From JANQRA01 sp035550735 (GTDB lineage: Bacteria; Actinomycetota; Acidimicrobiia; Spongiisociales; ZC4RG35), in the NCBI GenBank assembly GCA_035550735.1, contig DASZOM010000041.1, forward strand, positions 35,043-99,042: a DNA stretch of 64,000 nt. The letters run 5' to 3'. The position numbers and the translations under genes were made by a program. The notes under the pieces were generated by a model. It worked only from the letters and a program-made list of their open reading frames with translations, was not told where the DNA came from and ran no database searches. Positions 34,271 to 41,697 of this stretch are shown piece by piece; the stretch's first letter is position 1, and each line of letters opens with the position of its first letter.

Positions 34271-35056
34271 CTAGCCCGTGGCGTGTGCCCGAAAAAGGGC
34301 GACACGCATGACCTCGGCCGGATAGGGGCCCGACCCGACCGCGTCTTCGAGATCGACCTCGCCCGAGACGACACGCTCGGCGATCGAGGCCACCGCTTCG
34401 AGCTCCTCGATCTGACCTTCGACGAATTCGGGGCCCACCACGTCGCCATGACCGGGAACCGCCGTCTCGGCGATCGAACCACTGGCCAACCGCAGTGTGA
34501 CCGGCCATGCGATCGGGTGACTGTCACCGAATGAGGGAGGCGCCCCCTCTTCGATCATGTCCCCGAGGAAGACGACATCGGCGTCGGCCACCTCGATGAC
34601 GATGTCGGAGTCGGTGTGGGCGAGACCGTGATAACCGAGATCGACGGCCCGGCCGATGGCGACCGAGGCTCGATCGGAGAACACCCTGGTCGGTGAGACG
34701 ATGCGGACCTCGTCGATCTCTGGATGCATCTCCTCGTCGAGCCACGCCTTGGCATCCTCCTTCATCTCCTCGCCACGGGCGGTGAGAGCCACCTCGGTGA
34801 GCTCGTGGCCCCAGATCTCGGCATCGGCGAAGACGGAGTTGCCGAAAGTGTGGTCCCAGTGGAAGTGGGTGTTGACCACCCATCGCACCGGGAGCGGGCT
34901 CAGGGTGCGCAGCTCGTCGGCGAGCTCCATCGCCTGACGGTGCGACGCCCTGGTGTCGACGAGGAGGAGCCCGTCCGCTCCCACGACCACCCCCACGTTG
35001 AGGTCGAGCGACTCGTAGCGGCGACGGAAGACCCCATCGGCGAGCTGGTCGAACAT
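34271..35056 (-). CDS. MBL-fold metallohydrolase (second)
   Basis: 261 aa. The metal motif is NTHFHWDHTFGN, with GYHGLAHTDSDIVIEV supplying the next His and ETAVPGHGDVVG the last. This is the class of cyclase-like/glyoxalase II-like MBL proteins. It shares the family of the 28899-29723 gene but little sequence, so it is not a recent duplicate. The gene is divergent from soxR, with about 90 bases between starts. Confidence 0.88.
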   Translation of the reverse strand: MFDQLADGVFRRRYESLDLNVGVVVGADGLLLVDTRASHRQAMELADELRTLSPLPVRWVVNTHFHWDHTFGNSVFADAEIWGHELTEVALTARGEEMKEDAKAWLDEEMHPEIDEVRIVSPTRVFSDRASVAIGRAVDLGYHGLAHTDSDIVIEVADADVVFLGDMIEEGAPPSFGDSHPIAWPVTLRLASGSIAETAVPGHGDVVGPEFVEGQIEELEAVASIAERVVSGEVDLEDAVGSGPYPAEVMRVALFRAHATG

Positions 35057-35108
35057 AGGGGCACGATAAGGGTACCTCGGTCAGGTCGTCGGCCGCGGCC
35101 CCCTCAAC

Positions 35109-35139
35109 TTCAACTCAACTTGACGTCGAGGGATAGCAT
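35109..35139 (+). promoter_or_regulatory. Possible SoxR/MerR-type promoter with dyad
   Basis: A 17-base near-palindrome CTCAACTTGACGTCGAG (35114-35130; 6 of 8 pairs match) lies between TTCAAC (35109-35114, -35-like) and TAGCAT (35134-35139, -10-like) at 19-base spacing. The long spacer with a dyad inside is the MerR-family architecture, and the ends resemble SoxR operators (CCTCAAG...). Start codon is only 6 bases after the -10, so a leaderless or slightly shifted start is implied. Confidence 0.35.
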
Positions 35140-35145
35140 CGACTC

Positions 35146-35607
35146 ATGGACTGGCTGACCATCGGCGAGGTCGCCCGCAGGTCGGGGGTGGCCACCTCGG
35201 CGCTCCGCTTCTACGAGACCAAGGGCCTGATCGCCTCGCAGAGAACCGACGGGAACCAGCGTCGCTATCCGCGCGCCACCCTGCGACGAGTTGCGCTCAT
35301 CCGGGCGGGCCAGGAGGTCGGTCTCTCCCTGTCCGAGCTGGCCGAGGCTCTGCAGCACCTCCCCCACGACAAGACGCCGACCCGGATCGATTGGGAGCGT
35401 CTCTCCCAGGCCTGGCGCAGCCGGCTCGACTCCCAGATCGCCGAGTTGGTCGCCTTGCGTGACGAGCTCACCGATTGCATCGGTTGCGGCTGCCTCTCGC
35501 TGACCTCTTGTGCCATCTTCAACCCCGGGGACGCCGCCTCCCGGCTGGGGACGGGTCCCCGCTACCTACTCGGCGATAGTCGCGATTCGGTGGCGGCCGA
35601 CAGCTGA
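35146..35607 (+). CDS. soxR: SoxR-type MerR redox regulator
   Basis: 153 aa. The helix-turn-helix is TIGEVARRSGVATSALRFYE, followed by the dimer helix. The [2Fe-2S]-binding cluster CIGCGCLSLTSC (C-x2-C-x-C-x5-C) is intact near residue 113-124, and the downstream RLGTGPRYLL tail is typical of SoxR. SoxR senses redox-cycling compounds and activates target promoters. Here soxS is absent (normal in actinobacteria), so targets are likely oxidoreductases or transporters elsewhere. The 3' end overlaps ctaA by 46 bases, convergent. Confidence 0.93.
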   Translation: MDWLTIGEVARRSGVATSALRFYETKGLIASQRTDGNQRRYPRATLRRVALIRAGQEVGLSLSELAEALQHLPHDKTPTRIDWERLSQAWRSRLDSQIAELVALRDELTDCIGCGCLSLTSCAIFNPGDAASRLGTGPRYLLGDSRDSVAADS

Positions 35608-36461
35608 AGGGCCTGGGCCGCGATCCACACGTAGGTGATCCACAGCACGTCGGAGAGTCCGAGGTGCACGAGCTGGGTCCACACGGGGACACCGAAGGCG
35701 ACGTTGAGGATGCCGGTGAGAGCCATCGCACCCACCAGGACCGTGAGGGAGCGGGCGGCGACCGAGCGGAGCTGCCCGTCACGAGCCGACAGCCACCATC
35801 CGATCGAGATGGCGGACGCGGCCAGGACGGGATGAACGATGCGGAGACGGGTGAGGAAGTGCTCCGCGGAGGTTGCGTCGCCGGCGGTCTTGGGGAACAG
35901 CGTGTCGGCGAGAGCGGTGACCGCACCGGTCGCCGCCAGCAGGACCAGGGCCAGCCCACCGAGGATCACGGCGCGGCTGGCCTTCGGGTCACCGCCGAGG
36001 CGGATCCGGGAGCCCCCACTCAGCCAGAAGATCGTCAGAGTCAGTGCAGCGAGAAGGAACAGTGTGTTGACCAGATGCAGCGGCACCGAGACCGCCCGGG
36101 CGATGGAGGTGTCGTCGGCGACCCATTCGGCGAGGACGATCATCGCTCCGATCAGCGCCTCGCCCACGATCGCGATCAGCGAGAGAACCGCTCCGGTCCT
36201 CGCCGGGTGACCGGCCGTCGTCGTCCGCCACACCCAGACGGCGAGCAGCCCCACCAGGACCAGAGCCGCACCACTCACGGCGCGATGGGTGAACTCGACG
36301 GCGGTGGCGCCCTCGAGTAGGGGCACCAGCGTTCCCTGACACGTGGGCCAGGATCGTCCGCACCCGGCCCCACTCCCGGTGGCACGGACCAGACCGCCGA
36401 GCAGGATCACCCCCACGTTGAAGACGAGGACGAACCAGCCGTAGCGGACCACTCGGGGCAC
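35562..36461 (-). CDS. ctaA: Heme A synthase (COX15/CtaA family)
   Basis: 299 aa with eight likely membrane helices. An Arg-rich N-terminus leads to FVLVFNVGVILLGGLVRATGSG, then CGRSWPTCQG, whose paired Cys match the CtaA/Cox15 loop cysteines; EFTHRAVSG supplies the first heme-ligating His and VHPVLAAS a later one. It oxidises heme O to heme A for cytochrome aa3-type oxidase, so an aerobic respiratory chain is implied. ctaB (protoheme farnesyltransferase) is not in the window. Confidence 0.92.
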   Translation of the reverse strand: MPRVVRYGWFVLVFNVGVILLGGLVRATGSGAGCGRSWPTCQGTLVPLLEGATAVEFTHRAVSGAALVLVGLLAVWVWRTTTAGHPARTGAVLSLIAIVGEALIGAMIVLAEWVADDTSIARAVSVPLHLVNTLFLLAALTLTIFWLSGGSRIRLGGDPKASRAVILGGLALVLLAATGAVTALADTLFPKTAGDATSAEHFLTRLRIVHPVLAASAISIGWWLSARDGQLRSVAARSLTVLVGAMALTGILNVAFGVPVWTQLVHLGLSDVLWITYVWIAAQALQLSAATESRLSPSR

Positions 36462-36512
36462 TGCGCCAGCCTAGGAAGTCGGTCGGGAAACGGGATCTGG
36501 CATCATCTGCAG

Positions 36513-36632
36513 GTGACAGTCCTGGGACAACAGAGCGGGTACTGGCTCGCCGGGATCCTCACCGTCATCGCAGCCGCGGTGGTGACAGTGGTCATCCTGG
36601 CCGCCTCGAGGTCGGGCCGGGACGACGTGTAG
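36513..36632 (+). CDS. 39-residue single-pass membrane peptide
   Basis: A small frame from GTG 36513 to TAG 36630-36632 encodes 39 residues: a short polar start (VTVLGQQSGYW), one hydrophobic helix (LAGILTVIAAAVVTVVILAA) and a basic/acidic tail (SRSGRDDV). It ends 4 bases before the cbs start, so the two would be co-translated. Codon choice is like the neighbours. No ribosome site is obvious and the family is unknown; small membrane peptides of this kind often tune a partner enzyme. Confidence 0.5.
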   Translation: MTVLGQQSGYWLAGILTVIAAAVVTVVILAASRSGRDDV

Positions 36633-36636
36633 CCAG

Positions 36637-37590
36637 ATGGAGATCCACGACAGCATCGTCGGCACGATCGGGAACACGCCACTCGTCCGCCTCGCCAGGC
36701 TCCACCCCCCCGGCAACCTGATCGCCAAGATCGAGTATCTCAATCCGGGTGGCTCGGTCAAGGAGCGGATCGCCGTCGAGATGATCGACCGGGCCGAGGC
36801 CGATGGCCTCCTCCGACCGGGAGGGACGATCATCGAGCCCACCTCCGGCAACACCGGTGTCGGGTTGGCGCTGGTGGCCGCGGTCCGCGGCTACCGCGTG
36901 ATCTGCACGGTCCCCGACAAGGTCTCCAAGGAGAAACAGGACCTGCTCCGCGCCTTCGGAGTGGAGGTGGTGGAGACACCGACGGAGCTAGGGCCTGATC
37001 ACCCCGAGTCGTACTACGGAGTGGCCAGTCGACTCGCCTCGGAGATCGAGGGCGCCTTCCAGCCCAACCAGTACGTCAACGAGGCCAACCCGCGCGCCCA
37101 CTACGAGACCACCGGGCCCGAGGTCTGGGAGCAGACAGACGGCGCGGTGGACACGTTGGTCGCCGGTGTCGGCACCGGAGGCACCATCACCGGGGCGGGC
37201 CGATTCCTCAAGGAGCGCAAGCCCGGTCTCGAGGTGGTCGGAGCCGATCCCGAAGGCTCGATCTACACCCAGGGTGCCGAGGGGGACATCCACCAGTACC
37301 TGGTGGAGGGTGTCGGCGAGGACTTCTACCCCGAGACCGTCGACCTGGACGTCATCGACCGCTTCATCGAGGTCACCGACGCGGCCTCATTCGCCATGGC
37401 GCGGGCCCTGGCTCGTTCCGAGGGAGTGCTCACCGGTGGTTCGGGGGGGATGGCGGTCGAGGCAGCGCTTCGGGTGGCTGGTGAGGACGATGGCCGGATG
37501 GTGGTGGTGATCGTCCCCGACTCGGGCCGAGGTTATCTGTCCAAGGTCTTCAACGACGACTGGATGAGGGACAACGGGTTCGAGACGTGA
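36637..37590 (+). CDS. cbs: Cystathionine beta-synthase/cysteine synthase (catalytic domain only)
   Basis: 317 aa, fold-type II PLP enzyme. The PLP Lys is Lys42 in NPGGSVKERIA; TSGNTGVGL binds phosphate-side substrate and VGTGGTITG the cofactor phosphate. PDKVSKEKQDLLRAFGVEVV and PDSGRGYLSKVFNDDWM are the segments found in cystathionine beta-synthases rather than CysK. Actinobacterial Cbs has about 460 aa with a C-terminal CBS-domain pair; here the protein stops right after the catalytic domain. It joins serine (or O-acetylserine) with homocysteine or sulfide. A terminator hairpin follows. Confidence 0.9.
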   Translation: MEIHDSIVGTIGNTPLVRLARLHPPGNLIAKIEYLNPGGSVKERIAVEMIDRAEADGLLRPGGTIIEPTSGNTGVGLALVAAVRGYRVICTVPDKVSKEKQDLLRAFGVEVVETPTELGPDHPESYYGVASRLASEIEGAFQPNQYVNEANPRAHYETTGPEVWEQTDGAVDTLVAGVGTGGTITGAGRFLKERKPGLEVVGADPEGSIYTQGAEGDIHQYLVEGVGEDFYPETVDLDVIDRFIEVTDAASFAMARALARSEGVLTGGSGGMAVEAALRVAGEDDGRMVVVIVPDSGRGYLSKVFNDDWMRDNGFET

Positions 37591-37617
37591 GAGACCCCGC
37601 CACATGGGCGGGGTCTC
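37591..37617 (+). terminator. Terminator hairpin after cbs
   Basis: An 11-bp perfect stem (GAGACCCCGCC / GGCGGGGTCTC, loop ACATG) begins directly after the cbs stop codon. There is no T run, so it may act as a bidirectional or Rho-assisted end. It also lies downstream of any minus-strand transcript from the HTH gene. Confidence 0.7.
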
Positions 37618-37880
37618 CCGTAGAGAACAGCACCGACATAGCTTCGAATCGTTCGCCGCGGGTGGACGAGTCCCGCAGTAGCCGGAGCCGGGTGGTCCAA
37701 GTTTGGAGTCGCCACCGCGTCCCGGGAGGGACGAGCGGCGCATCAGCGGTCAGCGCCGCTCAGCGCTTGGCCACCTCCAGAGTCCAGAAACTTTCACACA
37801 ACTTCGGACCACCTCCTTTCTCTGGTGACACGAGTCTGCCACAAATCGGCCGGTTGTCATGCCGATTTCCGCGAGGGTGC
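37618..37880. other. 263-base intergenic gap, cbs to HTH gene
   Basis: Convergent gene ends flank this gap. It holds a near-perfect Shine-Dalgarno on the minus strand, a 13-residue ORF and hairpins (listed separately at 37734-37821). The rest has GC-rich inverted repeats (for example GTCCCGGGAGGGAC near 37720) but no recognisable RNA family. No tRNA, RNase P, SRP or tmRNA core motif was seen. Confidence 0.6.
37734..37821 (-). ncRNA. Candidate structured RNA with tiny ORF
   Basis: On the minus strand AGAAAGGAGGT (37811-37821), the full anti-SD complement, is followed after 10 bases by TTG 37801 and a 13-codon ORF ending at TGA 37760. A perfect 8-bp hairpin (AGCGGCGC / GCGCCGCT, 37734-37760) begins at that stop codon. 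Codon use (AGT, TGT, GAA, TTC) differs from the GC-rich neighbours. It could be a leader peptide or a dual-function small RNA. No gene follows on this strand before the cbs terminator. No known family is recognised. Confidence 0.35.
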
Positions 37881-38561
37881 TCAGAGACGAAGCTGGCCGA
37901 CGAAGCTGTCCCACCAGTCGCCGAGCGCGCCGATGCCCTCGCCCAACGCCCAGATGAATGCGATGAAGAGGGCGATGCTGGCGACCAGTGTGGCCAGGTT
38001 CCTCACCCGGTAGAGCTGTCTCTGGGAGGTGTCCTCCACATACGACAGGTCGGCGAGCGAAGGGGTGGGTGCGGTCTGGATGTACGGGTCCGGTGGCGCC
38101 ACGTAACCGGGTGCCGGGACGCTGGCTCCCACCAGCCGCCGCTCTCGCCGTCCCGGTTGCGACTCTGGATGGGGAGCCGGCTCCTCTCCCTGTTGCTCCC
38201 GATCGGGCTCCAGGTCGGGATCGAGATCGGCGTAGATCTGGGACACCGGTTCGTCCTCCCTCGAGGGCAGCTGCTGCGCCTCTGGCGGGGTCAAGGTGGC
38301 CAGGGCCTCTTCGATGGTCGGGCTGGTCTCCTCCACCACAGGACGCTCCATTTCTGCCTTGTCGAAGAGATGTCGCTCATCCACACCGAGAACGGCGGCG
38401 AGGGCGGAGAGGACCTGTGCGTCGTTGGGTCGGGACTTGTCACGCTCCCAGGCGCGGATCGTGGCTGTGGAGCGTCCTACCAACTCACCGAGCTGGGTCT
38501 GGCTGAGACCCAACTTGGTCCGCCGGTATCGCACGGTTCGACCGAAGCTTCGTTCCGGCAT
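37881..38561 (-). CDS. XRE-type helix-turn-helix protein with C-terminal membrane helix
   Basis: 226 aa from ATG 38561; the preceding in-frame stretch contains the TATATA promoter-like bases and is rejected. The N-terminal HTH is VRYRRTKLGLSQTQLGELVGRSTATIRAWERD. A Pro/Glu-rich cytoplasmic linker is followed by one membrane helix (VRNLATLVASIALFIAFIWALGEG) near the C-terminus and a short tail. The layout resembles RodZ-like membrane-tethered HTH proteins, although the periplasmic domain is absent. It may regulate transcription at the membrane or act in cell shape; unknown. Confidence 0.8.
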   Translation of the reverse strand: MPERSFGRTVRYRRTKLGLSQTQLGELVGRSTATIRAWERDKSRPNDAQVLSALAAVLGVDERHLFDKAEMERPVVEETSPTIEEALATLTPPEAQQLPSREDEPVSQIYADLDPDLEPDREQQGEEPAPHPESQPGRRERRLVGASVPAPGYVAPPDPYIQTAPTPSLADLSYVEDTSQRQLYRVRNLATLVASIALFIAFIWALGEGIGALGDWWDSFVGQLRL

Positions 38562-38678
38562 GTTCAATAGAGCGTATATACCCGCGGAAAGGTTCCCGAA
38601 ACTATTGGGGAAATTGCTGGGTTGGGTGTCACTTCGGCGCAATTCCGAGCGCTATCTACCCTCGACGCCACCACCCGA

Positions 38679-38774
38679 GGAGGCGTACGGACGCCTGGTG
38701 GGTCCCCCGGTCTTCAAAACCGGTGAGAGACCGACACGGTCTCTGGCGGGTTCGATTCCCGTCCGCCTCCGCCA
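38679..38774 (+). tRNA. selC: Selenocysteine tRNA (anticodon TCA)
   Basis: The segment folds as the long-form Sec tRNA: acceptor GGAGGCG pairing with CGCCTCC, a D arm, anticodon arm CCGGT-CTTCAAA-ACCGG with anticodon TCA, a long variable arm (GAGAGACCGACACGGTCTC, GAGACC/GGTCTC pairing), T arm GCGGG-TTCGATT-CCCGT, discriminator G and encoded CCA. 96 bases matches E. coli selC (95). It reads UGA as selenocysteine, so SelA, SelB and SelD are expected elsewhere. The eighth acceptor pair (T with C) is mismatched, an oddity. No terminator or promoter is clear. Confidence 0.9.
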
Positions 38775-38839
38775 ACCCCGGCTTGGCCTTTGGGTAGAAA
38801 GGGGACCGCGACACCGACTCGTTTGAGATCGAGGGCCCT

Positions 38840-40216
38840 ATGGCAATGGTCACGGATCCGGTATGCGGCATGAGGATCGACACCGCCGACGCCGCGGCGA
38901 GTGTGGAGTACGAAGGTGAGACCTACTACTTCTGCTCGACGCTCTGTCGCGACGCCTTCCTGTCCGATCCGGCTTCGGTCAGCACCACGACCCGTGTGAC
39001 CCGGGACGAGCTGGCGGCGCGCACCGGAGCGAGCCTGGAGCGGATCGCGGAGCTCGTCGCGCTGAGCATCCTCCAACCCGAAGATGGGACGTTCACCCGG
39101 GGCGACGTGATGCGGGTCCGGGTCGTCGACCAGCTCAACTCGCTGGGTATCGAGACCGCCGCTCTGGGCAATGCGGCTGCCGCCGACGAGCTGACATTCG
39201 GGTACCTGGAGAGTGCGGGCCGGCGCCTGCCCCGTTCCAACCGCTCTTTCAGCGAGCTCAGCGATGAGCTGGGTGTGTCCTTCTCCACCGTGGAGCGCGT
39301 CTTCGTCGCCTTCGGCCTGCCCCGGCCGGCGGCGGATGAGCGGGTCCGAGAGGAGGACCTGGAGGCGATCCGGCAACTCGGCGTCCTCTTCGCGGTCGGG
39401 CTGGAAGAAGCGGACGTCCTCGGTCTGGCGCGGGTCTGGGGGGACAGCGCCCGTCGCGCCGCCCAATACCTGCCGCACCACTTCCACACCAGGGTCGAGG
39501 GGCGGTTTCGGGAGAGGGGCCTCCGCGACAACGAGGCATATGAGACTGCACTGCTCGAGGTGGGTCTTCGGATGGGCCACTCCGGTGAGGACCTACTCGG
39601 ATGGCTCTTCCGACGTCACGCCGAGGCATTCACCCTCGAGCACGAGTTGGAGCACGTCGAGACCGCGCTGGAGAATGCCGGTGTTCGGCCCCGACCTCCT
39701 CGTGGCGACGAGGCGGCGGTGTTCGCCGATCTGTCTGGCTTCACCGAGTTGGCGGAGGAGTCGGGTGACGAGGCCGCGGCTGAGATCGCCCTCGATCTGG
39801 CACAACTGGTCGGCGAGATAGTCCCCCGACACCGCGGAGAGGTGGTGAAGCTGCTCGGTGACGGTGTCTATCTCCACTTCCGGGACCCGGACGACGCCGT
39901 CAGGGCGGCCCTCGAGATCGCCGCGAGCACGACCGGTCGCGGGCTCCCCGAGGCTCACATCGGGATCAACGCCGGCCCTATCCTCTACGACCAGGGCGAC
40001 TACTTCGGACGAACGGTGAACGTGGCAGCACGCATCGCCTCCAAGGCGGGCCCGGGCCAGGTCTTCGTCGGCGAGGCACTCGCCGCGGCCAGCTCGGGCG
40101 ACGGGTTTCGGCTGGTGGAGAAGGGCGACTTCGAGCTCAAAGGCATCGCCAAGCCCGTGAGGATCTTCGAGGCGATCGCCGACGGTGACACTCCCCCGGC
40201 CAAGGAGGACGGATGA
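38840..40216 (+). CDS. YHS-MerR-like HTH-class III nucleotidyl cyclase
   Basis: 458 aa. Residues 1-45 are a YHS domain (DPVCGM...TYYFCSTLCRDAF), a metal-binding module with Cys9, Cys32 and Cys36. Residues about 50-170 resemble MerR HTH folds (TRDELAARTGASLERIAELVALSIL). The C-terminal cyclase domain keeps metal Asp297 (FADLSGF) and Asp341 (LLGDGVYLHF), Lys338 for adenine, and Asn394/Arg398 (RTVNVAARIA) for catalysis, so it should make cAMP. The gene overlaps the DJ-1-like gene by 4 bases. It has a paralogue without YHS at 60768-61973. Confidence 0.9.
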   Translation: MAMVTDPVCGMRIDTADAAASVEYEGETYYFCSTLCRDAFLSDPASVSTTTRVTRDELAARTGASLERIAELVALSILQPEDGTFTRGDVMRVRVVDQLNSLGIETAALGNAAAADELTFGYLESAGRRLPRSNRSFSELSDELGVSFSTVERVFVAFGLPRPAADERVREEDLEAIRQLGVLFAVGLEEADVLGLARVWGDSARRAAQYLPHHFHTRVEGRFRERGLRDNEAYETALLEVGLRMGHSGEDLLGWLFRRHAEAFTLEHELEHVETALENAGVRPRPPRGDEAAVFADLSGFTELAEESGDEAAAEIALDLAQLVGEIVPRHRGEVVKLLGDGVYLHFRDPDDAVRAALEIAASTTGRGLPEAHIGINAGPILYDQGDYFGRTVNVAARIASKAGPGQVFVGEALAAASSGDGFRLVEKGDFELKGIAKPVRIFEAIADGDTPPAKEDG

Positions 40217-40821
40217 GCGACGATGGCAAGACGACCACGATCGGCATCGCTCTCTTCGACGGCGCCGAGGAGCTCGACTGGGCCGGCCCGTGGGAGGTCC
40301 TCTCCTATTGGGCCCATCGTTATCCCGAGGACGGAGTCGAGGTCTTCACCGTCGCCCGGGACAACTCCCGCCCGATCGAGTGCGCCAAGGGCCTGAGAGT
40401 CCTCGCCGACCATTCCTGGGAGACGGCGCCCCCGATCGACGTCCTGGTCTACCCGGGTGGGATCGGCACCCGGGACCAGGTCGGGGACGAGGCGGTCCGG
40501 GAGTGGGTCCGCTCGGTGCACGAGAGGGCGAGGCTCACCACCTCGGTCTGCACCGGTGCGTTCGTCCTCGCCGACGCCGGGCTCTTGAAGGGACGTCCCG
40601 CCACCACCCATTGGGACGACTTCGACGAGCTCCTGGCAATCGACGGCTCGATCCAGGCGAGACGTGACGAGCGCTTCGTCGACGATGGGGAGATCATCAC
40701 GGCCGCGGGAATCTCCGCCGGGATCGACATGGCACTCCACCTGATCATTCGACTTCAATCCGCCGATCGGGCCCGTGAGATCAAGCGACGGATCCAATAC
40801 GAGCCGGAGCCGCCGGTCTAG
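40213..40821 (+). CDS. DJ-1/PfpI-family protein (isonitrile hydratase-like)
   Basis: 202 aa, coupled to the cyclase by an ATGA overlap. The nucleophile elbow is LTTSVCTGAFVLADAG with the Cys in the Ser-Val-Cys-Thr-Gly context and a downstream THWDDFDEL; the N-terminal IALFDGAEELDWAGPWEVLSY holds the usual Glu. This pattern matches the isonitrile hydratase/ThiJ-like branch. Substrate in vivo is unknown. Coupling to the cyclase suggests shared regulation rather than a shared pathway. Confidence 0.88.
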   Translation: MSDDGKTTTIGIALFDGAEELDWAGPWEVLSYWAHRYPEDGVEVFTVARDNSRPIECAKGLRVLADHSWETAPPIDVLVYPGGIGTRDQVGDEAVREWVRSVHERARLTTSVCTGAFVLADAGLLKGRPATTHWDDFDELLAIDGSIQARRDERFVDDGEIITAAGISAGIDMALHLIIRLQSADRAREIKRRIQYEPEPPV

Positions 40822-40847
40822 AAGCCGTCGCACTAAGAAAGGGAGCT

Positions 40848-41258
40848 ATGAGACGAGCCGCCTACATATCCTCGGTCATCCTGGGGATCGGTCTGATCCT
40901 GGCCGGGGCAGTCACCTGGATCATGGTCAGCAACACCCTGGCCGACCAGAAGATCACTGTCGCCGATGACGCCGACTGTCTCGCCGGAGATGACGTCGAC
41001 GGCCCCTTCAGCGCCTACTGCCAGGCGAGGGTGATCGACAAGCACACTCTGGAGACAACCGGCGGCCTCACCTACGCCGAGCTCGACCGGGAGGACCCGC
41101 TGCGACAGGTGGCGATGACGTCGGCATTCCTGCAGTCGTCTTTGTTCACCTCGGTGGTGTCCTTCGGTGTCGCCGGGATGGCGATCCTGATGGGGATCGT
41201 CTTCGTCCTCATCGGTCTCGGGATGCGAGACGTCGGAGTGAAGTCGGGCGAGATCTAG
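40848..41258 (+). CDS. Two-helix membrane protein (LigA-annotated actinobacterial family)
   Basis: 136 aa. Two membrane helices (VILGIGLILAGAVTWIMV and VVSFGVAGMAILMGIVFVLIGLG) flank an extracytoplasmic loop with DQKITVADDADCLAGDDV and FSAYCQARVIDKHTLETTGGLTYAEL. Homologues in actinobacteria are often mis-named aromatic ring-opening dioxygenase LigA, but no dioxygenase motif is present. Function unknown; two Cys in the loop could form a disulfide. Confidence 0.75.
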   Translation: MRRAAYISSVILGIGLILAGAVTWIMVSNTLADQKITVADDADCLAGDDVDGPFSAYCQARVIDKHTLETTGGLTYAELDREDPLRQVAMTSAFLQSSLFTSVVSFGVAGMAILMGIVFVLIGLGMRDVGVKSGEI

Positions 41259-41641
41259 TCGTCCGTCGGCCAGAAGCGGATGAAGGGCGAGCCGTCGACC
41301 CACTTGTGGAGCGCCAGGTCGACCCGGTCCGGTGGCGAATCCCAATTCTCAATGAGCGCCCGACGCAGGACCCGAGCCCGCACCTCGGGGTCGGGCTCGG
41401 GAGCCCCGGTCACCGGCACGTCGGCGGTGATGCCCCGTTTCAGGTGCAGGGTGAACTCGGGGTGGGCCGCGATGTTGGCCTCCCAGTCCCGCTTCCGACC
41501 GTGACGACCCGTGAGGTAGTACTCGCCATCGAATTGGTGGAAGTAGATCTCGATGCGGTGCGGCTTGCCCGTCCGGCGCCCGATGGTGGTGATGTCGGCG
41601 ATGCCTCCCCGGTCCATCGCCTGTTTGACCGCTGAATCCAT
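41255..41641 (-). CDS. DUF385 / deazaflavin-dependent family protein (second copy)
   Basis: 128 aa from ATG 41641; ATG 41656 is an alternative. Split beta-barrel features: IADITTIGRRTGKPHRIEIYFH, EYYLTGRHGRKRDWEANIAAHPEFTLHL. It matches the F420-binding nitroreductase-like family as at 1710-2138 but is only distantly similar. The Arg/Gly-rich GRHGRKRDW segment is the F420-phosphate site in this family. Stops of this gene and the upstream membrane gene overlap by 4 bases. Confidence 0.83.
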   Translation of the reverse strand: MDSAVKQAMDRGGIADITTIGRRTGKPHRIEIYFHQFDGEYYLTGRHGRKRDWEANIAAHPEFTLHLKRGITADVPVTGAPEPDPEVRARVLRRALIENWDSPPDRVDLALHKWVDGSPFIRFWPTDD

Positions 41642-41697
41642 GACGGGATGAACCACGTCTCACGGGTGGGTGTTCCCAGGGCTAACTTCGACAGGAC

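Noticed and set aside
32314..34527. 737-codon minus-strand frame over the DUF255 gene
   Set aside because: Antisense shadow; DUF255 motifs are clear on the plus strand.
37811..37821. Sequence ACCTCCTTTCT resembling the 16S rRNA 3' end
   Set aside because: Only 11 bases; no 16S helix 45 around it. It is better read as a Shine-Dalgarno on the minus strand.
37620..37880. tmRNA, SRP RNA or RNase P RNA in the cbs/HTH gap
   Set aside because: None of the conserved core motifs of these RNAs is present.
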